From positions 186,001 to 250,000 of the forward strand of contig CAMPDV010000367.1 in assembly GCA_946699065.1 (NCBI GenBank): a DNA stretch of 64,000 bases. The letters run 5' to 3'. The DNA is from Loxodes magnus (Eukaryota; Ciliophora; Karyorelictea; Loxodida; Loxodidae). The notes under the pieces are model-generated. The model worked only from the letters and a program-made list of their open reading frames with translations. It was not told the origin of the DNA and ran no database searches. Below are positions 48,900 to 61,508 of the stretch, one piece after another. The position numbers and the translations under genes were made by a program. Position 1 is the first letter of the stretch; every line of letters starts with the position of its first letter.

Positions 48900-51800
48900 T
48901 TTTTAACAATTATCTTGTTTTTAATAATTTAGACTTAATTAGCTTAGCTTTTAATTATTAAGGCTAAGTTAATAAATCAGCTATAATTGTTGTAAGATAC
49001 CTTCCTTGATAGTATATTAAATCAATTGCTATTTAGTTTAAAATTAGGTTATTTTGCCTTTATTACTACTAAATTAGATCTAAATGTTAATCCTCCCTTT
49101 TAATGTCATTGTTAGATAAAGGGAAATAGCTTGGTTATATTTCTTGATTATTTGGTTTTAATATACAAGCTTTTAACTATGATTATTAAGAGTATATTAG
49201 CTAAGTATATTTGAATGCTTAAAATATATAATAGATTTCTAAATTTAGTGAGTTAGTATGAACTACATAAGGGTAATTATAGTGGAACTATTTGATATTA
49301 TGCCTCTAAAATAATTTAAGAATGCACTCCAATTTAAATCTTTCTACTACTAATGATAATTAACCTTTACAATGCTCATTAAATCACTCTTATTCTTTCA
49401 ACAATTAAGTAAAAATAATAATTTAAGATGCTAGTTATCTATAGATATTAGTTAGTATCAACTTTATTTTCCAAGCTTTTAATTTAACTAGAAATAGCTT
49501 ATATTATCATTTTTACTTATAATGGATAAAACAAACTAAGCAAAGCAAGACATTTAGATTGATGCTTCAACGTTAATCATAGAGTTAAATTTTAGATTGA
49601 CTAGGTACTAAAATAAAATAATAGTAAGCTTTAATTTAAATAAGAAGCACTAAAGAGAATTTCATCTTTAGTTATAAAGAAGAAGCTTATAGTTCTTAGA
49701 TTTATATATTTCGAGTATATCTAGAAATATCCTTTATAATTATACTCTTATTTTACTATGCTTGGCAAACGTATTTATAGCTTTTTATATCCTTAGAGAG
49801 CAGTTAAAACTTATAATGTACATGAGGATAGCTTTATTAGGAATTGTGCTATATCTTTTATTAATGCTAGATTACTAAAAATTGCTAATTAATATAAATA
49901 AAACTTAGATAGAAATAAAAGGATTTAGGCTATGTAAAAGCATTTTAAGTTAATTCAAAATTAAAAGATTTATCTAGCTATATTTATTTTCATTATATAC
50001 ATTAAAGTATTTCTGAAACCATTTATATGATCAATGAACTTTCGAAAAGATTAAGAAATGGAGTCTGTATAATAAAGCAAAGATATGCATAGCTAATGAT
50101 AAAATTAGAGTGCTTTATATAAAATATTAGGGTATTTTTAATTGTTTGTTTTGTATTTTTAGTTGGTAATTAAAAGATAGAAAATAAATATATGATGTAG
50201 TTAATTTAAACTAAAGCTATTCTTTGTAATTTTTACCTAATTGTTTATTATAATTATTAGTAAATTGAAAGTATAGAAAATATAGGCCTAAATTTATGAT
50301 AGAGCTTCAATAGATATCTTTAATTAAGAGTCTTTTAGTTTTTAGTTTTTAAACTAGGTATTTTATTATCTATACGTATGAATATGTTCTATTGCAAAGA
50401 TAGCTAATAATAATTTAATTTATAATTAAATTATTATAATCATCTTTAAGTATTTTGCATACACCACTTATCCTTTTAATTTCCTAATATAATAAATATA
50501 TAAATAAACTAGTAAATATAAGATAAAAGATAATTATTGAAGTCATCTACTCTTTCATTAAGCTTGACACTTAATCTTTTTTCCTTCATTCTCTCATTAT
50601 ATTAAAACAAATAAGATTTTGCTTTGCTTTTTTCAAATTTATTTAGAAAAAAAATAAATACATTTTTTTTAAATAAAGCTTCGCACTAAAAGCAGTGTAG
50701 TTACAATACTTAAAAATACTTTTTAGTGATTAATAATTTAGCAAATTTTGCTATTATCGTGATTTTTATTCTTAGCTTAGTGGTAGATAGCTTCTTACTT
50801 AAAAATTCTTTTATTAATTTTTTTTTATTTTATATCACTTTCTAAAATTATCTACACTAACTTGAAATATCATTATAACTTATACTTAGTAACTTAAATA
50901 TTAAATTTATTTTTGCTAGTCTTTAGCTTTATTATACGTTCTAAGCCTTAAATTAGGATTCTTTAAATCTACAATAAAATCAGATTTTATATTTTGTTCC
51001 TAACTATCAAGAAGCCAAACTTTCTGTCTATTCTTCTAGTACACTATCTTTTTAAAAAGCTTTGAGTTATATATACCTTACAAAAGTTGAATGATGTATT
51101 TATTTAAATTGATTGATTGTACTAAAATTATTTGATTCTAGTAATTTAATAAATCATTATTCAAACTTATGGATCACTTATACTATTAATTAATTATTAT
51201 TATCACCTTTTTAATTTAATCTCTTTTACCTTTCTCTTCTACTAACTATACCAGCATTATTATTATTTTTACCTCTAATTAAGTGTATAATAGAAAATAG
51301 CTATAAAGAAATAGTAGTTAGTGATAGATAGTACTTTATATTAAGAATTATATTTAATATCAATAGAGTATTTAAATACTGTACCACTCTAATTGTTGTT
51401 TAATTGAGATTTCTATCTAATTTTTAACATTCTCTCTTTAATATTTCGAAAATATAACAAGTGCTACTTGTGGATAGTTCAAAGTAATAAACTTTTTCAT
51501 TTTGAAGCAATTAGTTATATAAGAAGTATTTGCATTTTAAAGGATATTCATTACCACTTTTATTAAGCATTTTCATTCGAATTAGATTGTCCTTAATAAA
51601 CTTTTTAAATTATCAAATATATTTTATGATTCTTTATCTATAGCAAACACAGATGATGCTCCTTAAGTTTACTAAGGTAAGTTAGTTTCATACTGCCTTC
51701 ATACTTAGATGATATCGTCATAAAAGCATACTAAATCTAGCGGATAACTATTACTTCCTCCAAGGCTCAATATTATGTCAAAGCATAGCATATTCCATGT

Positions 51801-53103
51801 CCAGGTATTGAATGAAGATGATTTGATAAAATATCTACCAAATTGCTTGCTTAATTAATACTTTTTCATACACTTGGTCACTCTCTTCTAATTAGGTTAT
51901 ACCCTGATATTTTAAATGCTGATATATTTATTATTATATGCGAGGGAAAGGCAGCATTCTATTTGCTTGAGTGATAGAATCATATCTTGTTAGTCCCTTA
52001 TTTTGATGATATTATTTATATATTAAGCATAATTTAACTAGTATAATTGATAAATCATCTATTTGATATGAAGAAGTATAACTCTCATAAGATATCTCTA
52101 TCACTCCTACTAACTTGCTTATAAGTGAAAAAGGTTAGTTTCTGCATAGTTTGTAGATATTTATTTATGATAGCATTCATCTTACTAAAGGATGTTTCGA
52201 AGAAATGTTTTGCATCTATAAAACTTAATTGTATTCTATTAAATCTCTTATATAGTTAACTGTAAGTTTAAAGTTGAGTATAATAAGCTTTAGTTAGTTC
52301 CCTAAGATACTCTTTAAACTATTAATAAAGCTTCTTTTAATTAGCTTATAATTATTAAATCTTATACTATCTTCTACTTATTCCTACCTAATTTCTTCTT
52401 TCTATACCTACATTTATTTAGATACTTTTACTATACTATTATCAATTAAAATAACTAATAGATGCTTGGATTGATTGAATATACTAAGGTAATTAAACTA
52501 AAGCAACTAGCAAGCTGACTAGATAAAGAGTATAGCTGGTAAATCTCTTTATTCTAGCTTTATGCTAGTTGTTTAGTTTAAGTATTAACATATTAACTAA
52601 CTATCTAGCTAAGTCTGTCTTCTTTGACTTAAATAACTTATACCTTATGATTGAATCTAGATATAGAACTTCTATGTTCCCTTTTATATTAAATTAGTAG
52701 ACAGTTAAGATATTAAAAGCTACTAGCATTATAATTATACTTAGATTCTTTCTGTTTATTTTATAATAATATAATAGTTTAGCTACTTATAACTAAGATA
52801 TTTCTAGTGCTTTTACTTATAAATAAAACCATCCTTATTAAATAACTTTCGATATAAATTAGATTTAAATTAAACTTTAAACTATCATTAAGAAATAACT
52901 TTACCACATACTAAAAGCTAAAGGCATAATATAGATTACTTAGCTAAATATAAAGGCAGATCAACAGTTATACTATAACTATAGAAATGTCTTATCTAAT
53001 TAGATTTGCTTATATAGTAATTAAAAGGCTTTAGTAATTTTATAAACCTTCCTTATTAAGTTTAAACTAATTGCTTTATTTATTCATTTCTATCTTTTAT
53101 ATA
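48900..53103. other. Divergent intergenic interval, right arm
   Basis: Mirror of 15140-19342, about 4.2 kb between receptor-like and kinase genes. Holds the second copia remnant; otherwise A+T-rich without recognised features. Confidence 0.5.
51798..52123 (-). pseudogene. Degenerate Ty1/copia RNase H region, right arm
   Basis: Mirror copy of the remnant at 16120-16445 with the same partial motifs (SITQAN..., ...VDIL followed by an LH-rich end). Its presence at the same place in both arms shows that the copia insertion and most of its decay preceded the inverted duplication. Confidence 0.35.
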
Positions 53104-55236
53104 ATGGAGAAGAAATTAAAAACTATTGAAGACTTATTAGAACTTTTAATGAGAAATGGAGCTGGAGAGGCTCTAAATGCTGTTGTTAGAATTTGGAAGT
53201 ATGAAGAGTTAATTCCAAATAAAGAGTTTCTTAATAATTTAAAATAACTAGGTAAAGGAGGATAAGGATAAGTATATGCTATAAACATTTAGGGACTTGA
53301 TTATGCATTAAAAATTATGTAATAAGGTAAAAACCAACAAAATGGTGATCTTATAAATAGTTTCTATAACGAATGTTCTTCACTTCTGTCTGTAAATCAT
53401 CCTCGAGTTTTGAGACTTTTAGGAGTTATAATTAATATTAAAAATAGTGATGATGATTGCTTATGCCATTTAACTAACTATTAAAGATAAGGAAGTTTAT
53501 ATAACTTGATATAAGAAAAAAAACTATTCTAAGATCTTTAACAAGGTTGAAAGTCTAGATATTATGCGAAACTATAAATTCTTGGCTAAATCGCTGAAGG
53601 AGTTAATGCAATTCACCTTGCGGGTCTAATCCATAGAGACATAAAATCATTAAATATTTGATTAGATGAAAATAATGCTCCTAAAATAGCTGATTTAGGA
53701 ATAGCTAGTTTATAAGAATTTTCAAGCACTTAAAATTAAAGAGATACATTATAATATATGGCACCTGAAATTTTTAATTATAAAGTTTATCAAGAAAGCG
53801 ATATATGATCACTAGCCTGTCTCGCTGTTGAAATATTTAATGAGCAAATTCCTTATCCTTTCCTAAAAAATAAAAAGTAAATCAAGTAGCATGTCTGCTA
53901 GTAAAGAAATATACCAGAATTTAAAGATTAAATATTACATGATAAAGATTTAACAAACCTTCTATAAAAATCTTTTAGTTATGAACCAAGAGACAGACCA
54001 ACAATTTTAACATTCAGGAATATAATTGAAATGATAAAGTTTAAATACAGTTATTAATAATGATAAATATAATAAATTAACCAAGAAGAGATACCTTTTT
54101 CTGAAGTATATTTTGGAGGATCAAGTTCTCAGAACAAAACACCACTTAGTACACAAGAACTTGAGTAAAACATAAAAAAGCCTTAAGAAGTTTCTATTTT
54201 AAAGGATAGAAATACTTTAATTCAATTATTCGACTAAGATTTCATCCCAATTGATATTGAGAGTATTGGAATAAAAATGGACTAAGGAAGCTCTGTTTAC
54301 TATACTTAATAATATATTTTTGTTTCTGGTGGTAGCAGCGAAGAATGTTAGCTGAATTTTCAAGCAGTTCTTAGAGATCCTCTAAAAGTAGATAAAAGTT
54401 GCAATATGAAAAATCCTAGAAGTGGCCATGGAATGGTGCATGTCAGAAGAAATGATAACATATTCGTTTATTTAATATCTGGGAGTGTTTCTTCGTCTTA
54501 AAATTAAGAAGCTTGCGAATATTTTGATTTCAACAGAGGAGAGTGCTTGAATATTGAAAATATAATATTTGGTGTAAGAAACATAGGATGCATTTCTGAT
54601 GGATAAAATATTCTAGTATTTGGAGGGATAAGAAATAAAGATGTTCATATGTATCATTGCTAATAATATGATATTGAAGAGAACTATTGACAAATTTTAT
54701 CTGAGTATTTGCCAAGTAGTTCTACCGTAAGTTCGGTAAGAGATAATGAAACTGGAAGTATTTATATTTTTGGTGAGTAACTTGATGGAGTTTATGAGTT
54801 AATATGGCAGCAAAATTAAATTTCTTTTAAACCTCTTTTTGATGGAACAGATAAGCGACAAATTTATAATGGAGAAAGTTGTTACTAGAACCCTATAATG
54901 TGAAGGTAAAAAATATATACATTTGATGGGAGAAAAATATATAACTTCGATATGGGGGATAGAATATGGAGAGAAGATTATGAAGTTTAACTTAACTAAT
55001 AAAAACTATAAAAATTAAAATTTAAGTTTGAAAGTATAAATTTAATTAATAATAAAAGCATTTCTATACTTTTATTTAGGAATAAATTAACTTAATAACC
55101 TAAATAGACTACTATTTAGATTATTTCATTAACTTTTATACTTTATGAGTTATAATAGAAAGTCTTAAATCCTGTATAAGCCTTTCTAGGTAACTTTGAT
55201 GCATTAAGTAATTAACTGATATTAATATCCTAATGA
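53104..55236 (+). CDS. Ser/Thr kinase with Kelch-type propeller, right-arm copy
   Basis: 710 residues from ATG 53104 to TGA 55234. Same architecture as the left-arm copy. Two conserved kinase sites differ: the catalytic loop reads [16 protein letters not shown], with TGA (Trp) where the left copy and most kinases have Leu (NILLDEN), and the activation segment reads RDTLQYMAPE instead of GTWQWMAPE. HRD, Lys of the N-lobe, DLG, APE and SDIWSLAC are kept, so activity is possible but constraint looks relaxed. Kelch-type strands YIFVSGG, NILVFGG and SIYIFGE follow. The propeller ends near 54990; the remaining ~80 residues are poorly structured and differ from the left copy after 55133, so the true end may be earlier. 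Confidence 0.75.
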
Positions 55237-56604
55237 CCCTCTAATTTAGATTTTTTTAAATATTAGAATAATATCTGCTTTTCTATATTTTGCTTATTAA
55301 ATTTTAATTTCTTAAGAAAGTAAATACCGGTACAGAGACTTGAACTCTGTTTTCAACGGCCACAACATCGTGCCCTTACCACCTATACCTACTTGTAATA
55401 TTAGAGAATAATATATTTGAACTAAAGGGATTGCTTTAGTAAAGCCTATTCGTTTATTTTAAAATAATGGAAGCATTTTAGATTTGACAAATAGCTTATA
55501 CTTCAGTTAATTTTACCAAATCTAACACTTTCTTAAAATTTAAACTATTCATATAGACTTAAAACCTAATTAGCTCAAAGTAATGTATAACCTCTTAGCT
55601 ATAACTTTTCATTTATATATAGTTCATCTTAGTTAAAGCAATAAATAAAGATTTTGGCTAAATGCTTATAAAAGAAGCGAAAGTTAAATAGAATATTCAG
55701 TCAACTGTAATAGTAACTACTTATTATGGATTTTTGATTTCTAACTTATTCTAAATTTAAATAAAAAAAAAATGCCTGAAACCTTATATCTAGTTAATTT
55801 AAAAGCAAATTGAGATTTATAAAATTAAAAATTAAATGAATGAACTCTTTATTGCAAAGAGAAATTAGAGCTGTAGCATAGAGTATTATATTACGCATTT
55901 TTACCTAATTTTATTGAAAATTAGATAAAATTGAAACTAAATTAAAATAATACTTATCTGAGCTAATTTCTTCTATTGGTAAGGCTAAAGGCAAAATATG
56001 GGATTGCTACATAAGCTAAATATCCCGGTTTTTAGTTAGCAAAGTAAAGTAAAGATAAAGATTTAGAAATGCTAATATAAATTTTGGAAGAGTTTGTTTA
56101 AGAGAAAAATATTAGGATTCATAAGATAATCTCATAGAATAAAGGTTAGTATCTATCATTATGAACTTATATTAATTTCGGAAAAATTTATTAATTCTAC
56201 TTGAAATTCCAAAGGAGTAAAATTTTTGCTAAATGCGATATTTCTGATCTTGATTCTATTGGAAAATTTAGTGAGAAAAAATAAAAAACTACTAATTTAG
56301 TTTTAAGAAAAAGAACACAAAGAGATAAAATTTTCATAAGTTAAGCATTTGCAGAGTTGTGAAAGTAGAAGATCGATAATATTTAGAGAAGACTAAAAAA
56401 AGAAATTTAGTTATAAAGTATTTTTTATATCCTTATAAGGAAACTTTCACTTAAGAGAAATCAAAATAATTAACTTATACATGCAAGTTAATGAATAAAT
56501 ACATCAATGATTTTATAATTAAAACAAGGAAATTTAATAAAATTTAATTTAAGTTTCTTTTCCTCCAAAACAGTATAAAAATCCATAAAAGAACATTCAA
56601 CTAA
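55134..56604. other. Right-arm-specific insertion
   Basis: About 1.4 kb absent from the corresponding left flank, where only some 170 bases separate the same two homologous patches. It carries the third tRNA-His-like sequence. Protein-like words occur in two frames around 55980-56400 (e.g. AKCDISDLDSIGKFSEKKQ near 56225) but no gene could be resolved. Confidence 0.5.
55325..55397 (-). tRNA. tRNA-His(GTG)-like pseudogene
   Basis: Third copy of the tRNA-His-like sequence: anticodon loop TTGTGGC and T arm CAGAG-TTCAAGT-CTCTG are kept, and the anticodon stem CGATG/CGTTG is only partly paired. The acceptor strands TACAAGT and TACCGGT do not pair, and the D arm has lost a base. Most likely a pseudogene. 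It lies in the insertion that follows the kinase, not in the inverted repeat proper. Confidence 0.6.
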
Positions 56605-58060
56605 GGAAAACCAAATAAGTAAATTAGTTCACTACCTAGATATTTGACCTAGCTTTCAATTTTAAAACTCACTAAATTAAGATTTTCATTCACTATCTTC
56701 TAATTATTTTAACTAACTTCCTTCTTAAAGCCAAATAAAAGATTTAGTTAATTCTTCATAAACTAAAGATAAGTCTAAGTTAATGGTTACTTTATCAGAT
56801 TTTAGTCTTTATAAATAAAGCTTTTATTTAATAGCTTAATATTTTTACAATATAAATCATTTAAACTAAATACATTTCTTTTTAGTTGTAATAAGAATTT
56901 ACTAAGATTCAAAATTAAAGAAGAACTCTAGTAAACGTGAAAGTGAATAACTACTGGGCTTTGTAATAATGCTATTATGAAAAATCCTCTAAATCGGGAT
57001 TAAAGGAGCTTAAGGTAAAATTTTAAAATTGATAGTATTTGAAAGAAAATAGAATTAATCTTTATACATTTTAGATTCTTTTTTATTAGCCAGGATTTTA
57101 ATATTTTTATTAAAATGCTTCTAAAGTTTCTTAAACGAGGAACCTTTAATGTTGAGAATAAATCCAAGAGAACAGCAAAATTTTTCTTAGATGCTATATT
57201 AAGAGCTTTCAAAAGAAAAAAAAGAGTGAAATTATTTTAATTTAACTAAGGTTATGCTAGTTCAAGACTCAAATATTAATTAATAGAGGGCCTTTCGATA
57301 GTTTAACGAAGTATTAGATAATTTACATAAACAATTAAAGAGATAAACAGTAAAATGAACTTTTGCGAAGACTTTTAATTAATTGATCCTTTTATAATCA
57401 AATAGTAGATTAAAAAGAAGAAAGGAACTAAAATATTGAAAAGAGTGTTTTATAAATAAAATAGAAGAAAAATGCAAGATATCAAATAAATATCAATCAT
57501 ATCAAGATATTTTAACTTGGTATGAACTTATAGAAAATATCAAATAAAATTATAAAGCTTTAAAACGTTTTTCAATGACTTAAAAGCTGGTTACAACTCT
57601 TAAAAAATATTGATTATAGATCTATTTAATAAAATATTTTAGATTTGGTTAGAAAATACAATAAACATTATTTGAAGATTATATTAAAATTTATAAACAT
57701 CAAGTCAAAGATCAAATTATTCTAAGCAAGATTTTTATCTTTTCAAGTATAATAAAATATTAAAAACTTTGTTAATTAAAGAATTAAAATTCTGGTATCA
57801 TTTGTAAAATAAAAGTTTCATAATGGATAATTAGCTTTACTTTTGAATAAGGAGCGTTTACTTAAAGTTAATTTTATATAATAAAAACTTTCTTATATGA
57901 GAGTAAAATTATTTAATAAATATAGTTTAAGCTTATTATGCTAAAGCTCTTATATGCTAAGGAGTATTTTAATGTATACTATCTAAATTTTAGTAAAATT
58001 TAACTGAAATAAAAAGCATTCATGCGTCTATTCAATTTTATTATATTTTTATTTTTAAAT
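56605..58060. other. Right flank before SINE-like copy 3
   Basis: The first ~100 bases match the left flank at 12852-12943 in inverted orientation. The rest is A+T-rich with no recognised gene; a frame free of all three stop-type codons on the minus strand at 57000-57212 encodes nothing I recognise. Confidence 0.45.
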
Positions 58061-58544
58061 AGTTGTTCGAAGGTGAACAATAAGGGACATCTTCATCAGA
58101 AGTTGGGGAAGCTAAGTACCCATAATCGAGTTTATGTCTTCCTCTGATTTGGCTTGGCCTTGAGACATCTGCTAATTCTTAACCTTCGGCACTGGCTTAG
58201 TTTAGTTCTTAATTCGGGAAATAAAAGGAAATTATTTTTGCGAGCTTCATCAGAGGTGGGGAATTTAAGTACCCATAATTGACACATGTCGTCCTCTGCT
58301 TTGGTGATGCAATGAGAAGCAACCCTACCATGTCCTTGGACCTCCAACAAGTATTAAAGATTACGAGTATTCTGAAATTATATCAGTATTGAACATTTTT
58401 ATCAGTACTGAATAATTATACCAGTATTGAACAAGGTTTATCAGTATCTGATAATTTTATCAGTAACAAACATTCTTGTCAGTATGAAACATTTTTTTTT
58501 AAAGAACTGCGCACCAACGAGAGTGCTACGCGCTCTATAATCAA
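58061..58544 (-). mobile_element. SINE-like element, copy 3
   Basis: Reverse-oriented full-length copy. The head (CTCTATAATCAA and CGAGAGTGCTACGCGCTC on the plus strand, 58518-58544) keeps the intact GCAC/GTGC D-arm-like stem. The 19-base tandem units and both CTCTGATGAAG modules are present. It lacks only the last few bases (GGCGG) of copy 1. A 72-residue open frame inside it is not a gene. Confidence 0.7.
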
Positions 58545-59477
58545 ATTTATTTATTATTTATGTAAAAAAACAGTAAGACAAGGATTACATTTTCATGCTT
58601 AATTTCTTTTAAAAATCCTTATAAAATTCTTATAAATAACTACCAATAATACTAATAGATCAATTAAATCAAATATTAGGTCTTAAATAAAGCTTAAATG
58701 ATATAAAACTCTTAAATATTAAAATAGCATCAAATAAATATTATTTTCTAATATTTTCATAAATATGATTACCTAATGCTGAGTTATATCTAAGTCATTC
58801 AATAATTTTGAATAACAAAAATAATTATAGAAAGAATATTAAACTCTTCATTTAATTATAATTTTAAGATTTTATAAGCCCTTATTTATTTTTACCTGGT
58901 TTCTTTCTATTAAACCATCTTTTTATGCTTCGTATGAAAAACTATTTATAGAATTAGGGTATATATTCTCAAGTATATTAGGAATAAATAAGTTGCCTAT
59001 TCTTGAAATTTAAGAATGAATATTTTGTCTTTTTTCTTTAGTTATAATTATTTAAAAACTTCTGCTAAAAACAGGTTTTAGTGATTTTTTAAGCTAGTAT
59101 AAAATTCGATTATCGAATTATTCATAATAAGTCACTCTGTTCGTTCTTCATATCTACTTTTTTAATTTCCTAATTTAAATATTCTGCTTTTTCCGATAAT
59201 AAATCAAGTTAATGAGTAAAATAGTATATTATCTGTAAAAAAGCTACCAACTAAATGGATTTTATATACTTTTAAAATTAAAGAAAGTCATAATATTTGG
59301 CATTTATTAGAAAGGAAAGATAGAAGTAACAAAAAAGTTTTGATGTTATAATAATCTTTATTATATATAAAATGAATCTAGATAAAATAATCCTAAAATT
59401 AGCTTCAGAAACTATCTGATCTGAGTTATAGACTGGAAAAATTAGAAAAGAAGATAGACGAACAAAGGGGAGATCCT
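58545..59477. other. Interval upstream of the basic coiled-coil gene
   Basis: A+T-rich. The end, from about 59400, is already open in the frame of the next gene and encodes coiled-coil residues (QKLSDLSYRLEKLEKKIDEQ), so the real start of that gene lies in or beyond this interval. Confidence 0.45.
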
Positions 59478-60422
59478 ATGATGATTGAGGAGACCAACAT
59501 GAAGACTAGGGTTAAACCACAAAAGTAGTGAAGAATTGTTACTACTCAATTCGACAAAACACTTGTGATGACGCTGCATGAAATTCCAAAATTTTAAGAT
59601 GAGTATTGGAATAAATAAAGAAGAATAAAAGCACAGTAGAGGAAGAAAAGGCAAATGAAATAGAGACAAATCAGCGAGAGATTATACCTAAATGAATTAG
59701 GCTTCATCTACAAGAGAAAATCTGATTAGAAATGAAGATAGAATTGGAAATGAATTGAGCAATGGGAGGAGAGAGGAAGAGAGACCTTTAAAACTTTATT
59801 TTTAACACCGGAGCAGTATGGTGTCCAGCATGAAGAGGTGAAAATCCTCAATAATTGCTAAACTTAATTTATCTTATTATTATTATAAAATGCACCTAAG
59901 AAATAATAGAATTTACAGTAAAACCTAATAATTAACCAGACTTAGCTAACGATTTCTATACAATTGAATAATTAGAAGCTAGCAAAAGAAGCTTAAGACC
60001 TTAAATAAATAACTTAATCCCTCATGCTAACAACTAACAAATTGATAAATGAATAAGTCCTAAGTAAGAAATTAAATAATAGATTATTTCCTAAGAGATG
60101 GAAAGGTAGTGCAAATCGAATGGAATTTAAGATAAAATTTTGACCAGAGGATCAGTTAACTGGAGCATACCAAATTCAATTAACTATAAGATTCGGAATC
60201 AAAAGGAGAAGGGAATCTGAAGTCAAATTTATCCTACAAGAAAAAAAAAAGATTGATATTACAATGATTATGGACACAAAGTTAATTAGCGTTATAGATT
60301 TAAGAAGAAACAATCTTAAGCAACAGAATGAGGAATCTAAAACCTATTCAAGATCTCTTTTGCTCGCCAAGCAGAAGAATTTACAAGAAAATCCAGAAGA
60401 ATACGATCTCGAAACATATTGA
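59478..60422 (+). CDS. Basic coiled-coil protein of unknown function
   Basis: From the first in-frame ATG to TGA 60420 it encodes 314 residues; the frame extends upstream through a heptad-like coiled coil (LEKLEKKIDEQ at 59430), so this start is provisional. The sequence is clearly protein-like and rich in charge: KTLVMTLHEIPKFQDEYWNK, NELGFIYKRKSDQKW, TFKTLFLTPEQYGVQHEEVK, FPKRWKGSANRMEFKIKFW, GAYQIQLTIRFGIKRRRESE, ending NPEEYDLETY. Four TGA encode Trp. A Gln/Leu-rich, TAA-dense stretch at about 59860-60000 interrupts the good sequence and may be an intron. No domain is recognised. It converges on the gag-like ORF 37 bases downstream, so it might belong to a mobile element, but nothing in it proves that. 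Confidence 0.6.
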
Positions 60423-60459
60423 TTTATTTAAACCTCTATAAATTTTAATTCGTAGTAAA

Positions 60460-61298
60460 TCAAACAAAGGTGACGCTACAGTAAAATTATTAATAATGTA
60501 AGCTAAGAATTTTAAATGTTTTGCTTTCTTTGAGCTTTCAACCAGGTACCTGCTGACATTATTTTATACGTGGATGTATACAACGACTTTTTGTGTATGT
60601 GGATGGTTACCATATAGAATTTCCATCTTTTCTAAAGAACAATTTTTACCTATATACTCCAGTATATGTTATAAATAGTTGATTAAGGGCCCTTCATGTT
60701 CTCTATTCTTCTTTCAGTTTAAGTTATTTTCATTCTAGGCATTATCGTAGCAAGTAAAATTTCGAGTTGCAGTACCAGCAAGGTTTATACTATTTCTAAG
60801 ATTATTTAAGAATTTTTTTTTCTAGTTTATCAATTCTCTTCAACAAAGTTAAGTCAATTTCATATTGTTTTTATTGATCGTACTTTTAAGGAGATACATT
60901 TTCTATTATCATATTTTATTCTTGCTTGAAGTTCGATTGAGATTATTCATAGAGTTATTATTCAGTGATTAGGTTATTCTAGATTAGTTGTCGTCTAAGT
61001 ATCGTTAATTTATTATTTTGATTATCTATATTGTTCATAAATTCTCTAATTTTTTCCCCTTGATTAAAGATTGTTCCTTCATACCTTGAAATGAGAGCTT
61101 TCATAGATTCAAGTTAAATTTTAATATTTGGATTACTTTCGGTTTTGGATTCGTTCATCTCTACTAATCCAACAATTGTTTTTCCTTCAGATGAAGAACT
61201 AGATTTTTATTCTTGTTGTGCTTTTTCATGAGTTCTTTCATCGCTTTCTTCTTAGCATTTTTTAACTAACTCCTTGAAAGGCGAACAGACTGCTCCAT
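60460..61298 (-). CDS. Gag-like protein with coiled coil and altered zinc knuckle, probable frameshift
   Basis: The main frame runs from about 61290 to TGA 60462-60460: KELVKKCQEESDERTHEKAQ, Ser-rich SSSSSEGKTIVGL, coiled coil with RYEGTIFNQGEKIREFMNNI and LLKRIDKLEKKILKQSQKQ, then CWYCNSKFYLLRQC, which keeps CX2CX4-x-X4C spacing but has Tyr instead of the zinc-binding His. The only nearby upstream ATG (61298, MEQSVRLSRSQLKN) is in another frame, so a frameshift or intron lies near 61250; the first in-frame ATG is 61158. Architecture matches the gag-like ORF at 37676-38551, but sequence identity is low. Likely ORF1 of a decaying non-LTR element, possibly that of the LINE to its right. Confidence 0.5.
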
Positions 61299-61508
61299 TT
61301 TTTCTCTTCAATAAAATTATTATTATTATAGATTTCTTTTGAAATAAATAAGATAATTAACTCTAAATTTATTCGAAAAGGTAAGTTTAAAACAAATATT
61401 TTTCTTTTTCTAGGCATATTTTATAATTTTTACCTATTTAATGTTTTGCATACTATCCTTTTTGAATCTACAGTAAATAATTTAAGCATAACTAGTTATA
61501 AATAAATA

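Larger units (their letters stand above)
41031..55133 (-). repeat. Right arm of the ~14.1 kb inverted repeat
   Basis: Reverse complement of 13113-27211. Gene order is the mirror image: tRNA-like, receptor-like gene (minus), copia remnant (minus), kinase-Kelch gene (plus). Beyond 55133 the match is interrupted by about 1.4 kb of right-specific sequence and resumes weakly at 56605-56700. Confidence 0.95.

Noticed and set aside
13113-55133. The inverted repeat as a pure assembly duplication
   Set aside because: The arms differ at many scattered positions, including functional motifs and indels, and have distinct inner and outer junctions. Haplotype mis-joining cannot be fully excluded without reads.
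58132-58350. A 72-residue minus-strand protein
   Set aside because: It lies wholly inside SINE-like copy 3, and the other copies of the element break the same frame.
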